Source of the DNA: Lutraria lutraria
Taxonomy: Eukaryota > Mollusca > Bivalvia > Venerida > Mactridae
DNA length: 64,000 nucleotides
Reading direction: 5' to 3'
Assembly: GCA_964023205.1 (NCBI GenBank)
Contig: OZ026843.1
Coordinates: 9,777,093-9,841,092 of the forward strand
Of the stretch, positions 61,012 to 64,000 are shown piece after piece (within the stretch, counting starts at the first letter, position 1; every line of letters begins with the position of its first letter). The notes below the pieces were generated by a model. That model was not told where the DNA came from. It did no database searches and saw only the letters and a list, made by a program, of their open reading frames with translations. The position numbers were made by a program, and so were the translations under genes.

Positions 61012-62989
61012 CGATGTTTAAATGTCTCTGTTTTATTCACATTAGAGTTTTGCTGATGATAAAACGAAGGTTATATATACGTACATGCATGTTATTAAGT
61101 CCTTGATAAAAACTGTGACTAGTATGTCAGTCTGAATGTAGCAGTATTAACGATGACTTAAAACTTTTTACATTATCAGTGTACTAATGCATGTATCTTA
61201 CATCGAGTTGTTGAATCATTCTTACTGTAAATTGACATCTTTGGAGTCTTTAACAAAATGGCTTCCGATACTCGATTACAAAACCAACATTAAAATGTCA
61301 GAAGAGACCTCCGCTATCTCTTTAGACAGGATAATAATTGCTTTGAGAAAATGCCATACACAACAAGTGATTTCCTGGGAACAGACGTTTTGGTATTAAA
61401 ATTCCAACCATAATTACCTCTATTCAGTCGTATTGAACCAACTAACCAATCGTCTTTATATCGTTGGGTCCCGCCAAATACATATTAGAAAAAAAATCAT
61501 CCGAATTCTTACAAATATAATAGATGTAATCAGCAGTGTTGTAAAACATTGATGACTTAGGCCTGTCTTGTGGAACATCGCAATTATCTAGACGTTTATG
61601 GCGGAAACCGTAATGACTGGAATTATTTCCCTGGCCTCTGACAAACTTTCGTGAGAGTGTATGAACGATATCAGGAAGTTGTTCGTTGACTACCAAATAT
61701 CCGCTTTGTCATTTTATTACCCCACCGTACCATTACAACAATTCATTTCTATGTTCTCTATTGTCTGCTTCCTGGCTCTTCGTAACGTTGTTTGTCACTG
61801 AATGTTACTTGTTAACATTGTCTGTGTAGGATTCGTTCGGTTCTTTTGTTTATCTTTTGTACAATGAACTTGTTATCTTACAAAAAAATAGCTTTCTTAC
61901 AATAAAGTTTAACAAATTTTCCTCGGGTGTCCTCGTTATATACATGAATATTCATGAAATATATAATTATCACTGGAAACTTATATTTAGATTACCAGAT
62001 ATTGTGGGACCATTGTCTTTTTTATTACAATTATCATGTTGTTATTAATGCTGCATATACACATATGTATGTACGTGTTGTTTTGATTTATTATATTTTA
62101 TACTTTCTTGTTCCCTTATTGATGCCATTGTCTGTGTTGATTGAATATGTTTGTTTTATTTTATTGATTCTATGGTAACGCCAGTCGTAGGTTTTCATTG
62201 TAATGTCTCGGTACTAGCTTAAAGGAATTCAACAAGCCTAAAATACTGAAATGATTTTACCAACATGATTTTACCAACATGATTTTACATTTTAGAGAAA
62301 ATGTCAGTTATTGTAAAAGTCGTAAAAGTTTGTTATCAGAAAAGTGATACTTTCCCTGTAACACCTGGACGTACTTCATAACGCCAATGATATATAGATA
62401 ACAATCAAATTATAATTAAAATAACAATTAAAACCTAGGGAGTTATTCTTTAATATTCAACCGCAATAACAACTTAGTTTATACTGAGCGCCGTCAAAAA
62501 AGATATCTTAACCGGCTTATAATAAAAAAAATTGTTCGCCATATTTACACACTGCATATTGACGTCTTGTTTTCTTGTTTTGCATTCCATTTTACCCAAA
62601 CACGAAACTATCAACATTATAAACATGTTTTCTCAAACATATAATGTTGCCTCAACTATATATGGAGCATTTAGCTTGGGTCAGTAAAAATGGTGATTGT
62701 CTTAAAAATATATCACAACAAATCATAACATAGCATTATCATAACATCATAACATTATCGAATCACGAAGTATAATTATTATATTGTCACATAATCATTT
62801 TCTCTACCCAGTCCCGAACCTGACTTCGAAAGGGAGTAGGCCTACTGGTCTTGAAAATCGTTGTGTTTTCTTTGACAATGAGTTGAGAAAAAGATGCATT
62901 TTGCATTAAATCTGACCTTTCATATCTACTTGCTCATAAAACTAACTCAGAATGAAAACGAAATTTTGTAGTTGTTTATAAATCATCAG
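61012..62989. other. AT-rich DNA with one candidate exon
   Basis: Besides the minus-strand frame at 61442-61696, frames at 61187-61399 (+), 61857-62048 (+) and 61954-62178 (+) show no motif; the last two are hydrophobic in the way AT-rich DNA often translates. A short triplicated ATGATTTTACCAAC lies at about 62250-62290. Confidence 0.5.
61442..61696 (-). CDS. Candidate terminal exon or broken gene piece, function unknown
   Basis: The minus-strand frame is open from a stop at 61709-61711 to TAG at 61442 and has no ATG until well inside, so it would be an internal or last exon. It reads NEQLPDIVHTLSRKFVRG, then NNSSHYGFRHKRLDNCDVPQ, ending YLAGPNDIKTIG. The balanced composition (two Cys, an NNSS N-glycosylation-type site, few homopolymers) looks coding. 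An acceptor-like TTTGGTAG precedes TCAACG, but its polypyrimidine tract is poor. I recognise no family. Confidence 0.22.
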   Translation of the reverse strand: MVVNEQLPDIVHTLSRKFVRGQGNNSSHYGFRHKRLDNCDVPQDRPKSSMFYNTADYIYYICKNSDDFFSNMYLAGPNDIKTIG

Positions 62990-63124
62990 ATTTGTTTGTT
63001 TGTTTGCGTTTTTACGCATAAAGATATATGGTCGGCAGCGTGGCTCAAACCCACGACCCTCTATCAGTGAGAGGTCACAGTGATTTGAAGTCAGAGACAT
63101 TAACCACTCGACCACGGAGGCAGG
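62990..63124 (-). mobile_element. tRNA-derived SINE with large internal deletion
   Basis: Read on the minus strand from 63124: CCTCCGTGGTCGAGTGGTTA (A box), CTCTCACTGATAGAGGGTCG, then B-box GGGTTTGAGCC. The next bases (GCTGCCGACC) are followed after only a short AT stretch by GCGTAAAAACGCAAACAAAC, the 3' tail. The central body present in the 46.6-kb copy, including TAGTACTGGTT, is gone. Head and tail alone survive. Confidence 0.85.
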
Positions 63125-64000
63125 TCATAAATGATTAGAATCGTACTGGAGAAAGTCATACTTTAGAAAAGTTTTCTTTTTATAAAAAATCTCCTTAATC
63201 TAAGAAGTATCTATAGCAACCACAATTCCACTAGCCCATAAAAATATTGTGTCTTCACGAATATGTCTGTTGACAGAGCCATCATAAACTCACTGTTGTA
63301 GACAAGTGTCGACCAGCTTTTAACGTCTTGAGAACTAACGGGGACATAAATATGATTTATTGACCCGAAGAGAATATGCTAATAATAAACAATCAACCCG
63401 TACTAGATGGGTTTGATATACAGCGATCGTAGACTTTATCATCGTTCGTCATATAATATGTATTCAAAATGTAGTTACCGTTATTTAAGTAAACAATGTT
63501 TGCGTACTTTTAGGAGAAAAGTGATTTAATCATGTAGTCATTGTTTGAGAACATCAATATGAGACAAAAGATGATATATGATCGTCTATGACTTTCTCAT
63601 AGGTTGTATCATGTGTGCAGGGACAACACACATTGTACGAACATTCTGCGTTGTCCATAAGTTGGTTTGTTGTTGATAAACGATAAATTGGTGCTTTCAG
63701 AAATGTTGTTGTGTTACGTAATTGGATATATTTTTGTGAAATATGTGATTTTTAATTCATGGTTGAGGGTTTTCCATATGGTGTTAACTTTAAGACTTCC
63801 AAACAAGTGTTAAGTCGTTTTTTATTTAAGTTATTAATTAGCTGGGTAAATAAGAAATATTTATCTGTAACGATACATCTTGTGGTGTTGATACGGGATT
63901 GTGTTAAATGTCATGAAATTTAATTCATGATGAATATAAAATCAACCGTTTTTGTCTGAGATTCTTATAATGGGTTTTATTTTCTTACTGATCAGTTTAT
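63125..64000. other. AT-rich DNA to the window end, nothing recognised
   Basis: No tandem repeat, transposon end or convincing open frame was seen. Confidence 0.55.

Overview
This window looks like gene-poor, AT-rich nuclear DNA from an animal, most likely a mollusc and probably a bivalve. The taxon call is inference from memory. It rests on three things: tRNA-derived SINEs with a shared central domain and a tail near GGCGTAAAACTC or GGCGTTAAACCC; interspersed repeats near 30.4, 38.8 and 47.6 kb that resemble families I associate with oyster and mussel genomes; and a high density of short inverted-repeat DNA transposons. I found no bacterial-style gene, operon, CRISPR array, rRNA or stand-alone tRNA gene. 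I recognise no protein-coding gene with confidence.

Layout. Positions 1-6412 are a satellite of about 195 units of 33 bp. The consensus has no stop codon in any of the six frames, so apparent reading frames of up to 1751 codons are artefacts unless shown otherwise. From 10.4 to 13.1 kb lies a 2650-bp element with terminal inverted repeats of more than 400 bp, enclosing a CpG-rich 37-bp minisatellite. From 18 to 25 kb there is a cluster of small inverted-repeat elements (pogo/Tigger-like with a TA target duplication, mariner-like with a TA target duplication, and an unclassified one), SINE copies, an 18-bp and a second 33-bp minisatellite, and several short minus-strand reading frames that look somewhat coding. 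From 25 to 44.5 kb the DNA is mostly featureless, interrupted by a 32-bp minisatellite, a 1.6-kb 14-bp array and two fragments of interspersed repeat. From 44.5 to 52 kb come a 42-bp minisatellite with coiled-coil-like translation, more SINEs, a nested repeat/SINE/MITE block, and a 43-bp array with about 20 identical units. From 57.9 to 58.2 kb there is a large hairpin beside a possible first exon (MAAPTSSK followed by a consensus splice donor) on the minus strand. A 35-bp array follows at 60.4-61.0 kb, and the window ends with an internally deleted SINE.

The main biology is repeat turnover: at least ten unrelated tandem arrays and more than ten transposon-derived pieces in 64 kb. The most distinctive object is the long-inverted-repeat element carrying a satellite array. 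The best gene candidates are all on the minus strand (21478-21690, 58178-58201, 61442-61696) and all are weak without transcript or homology data.
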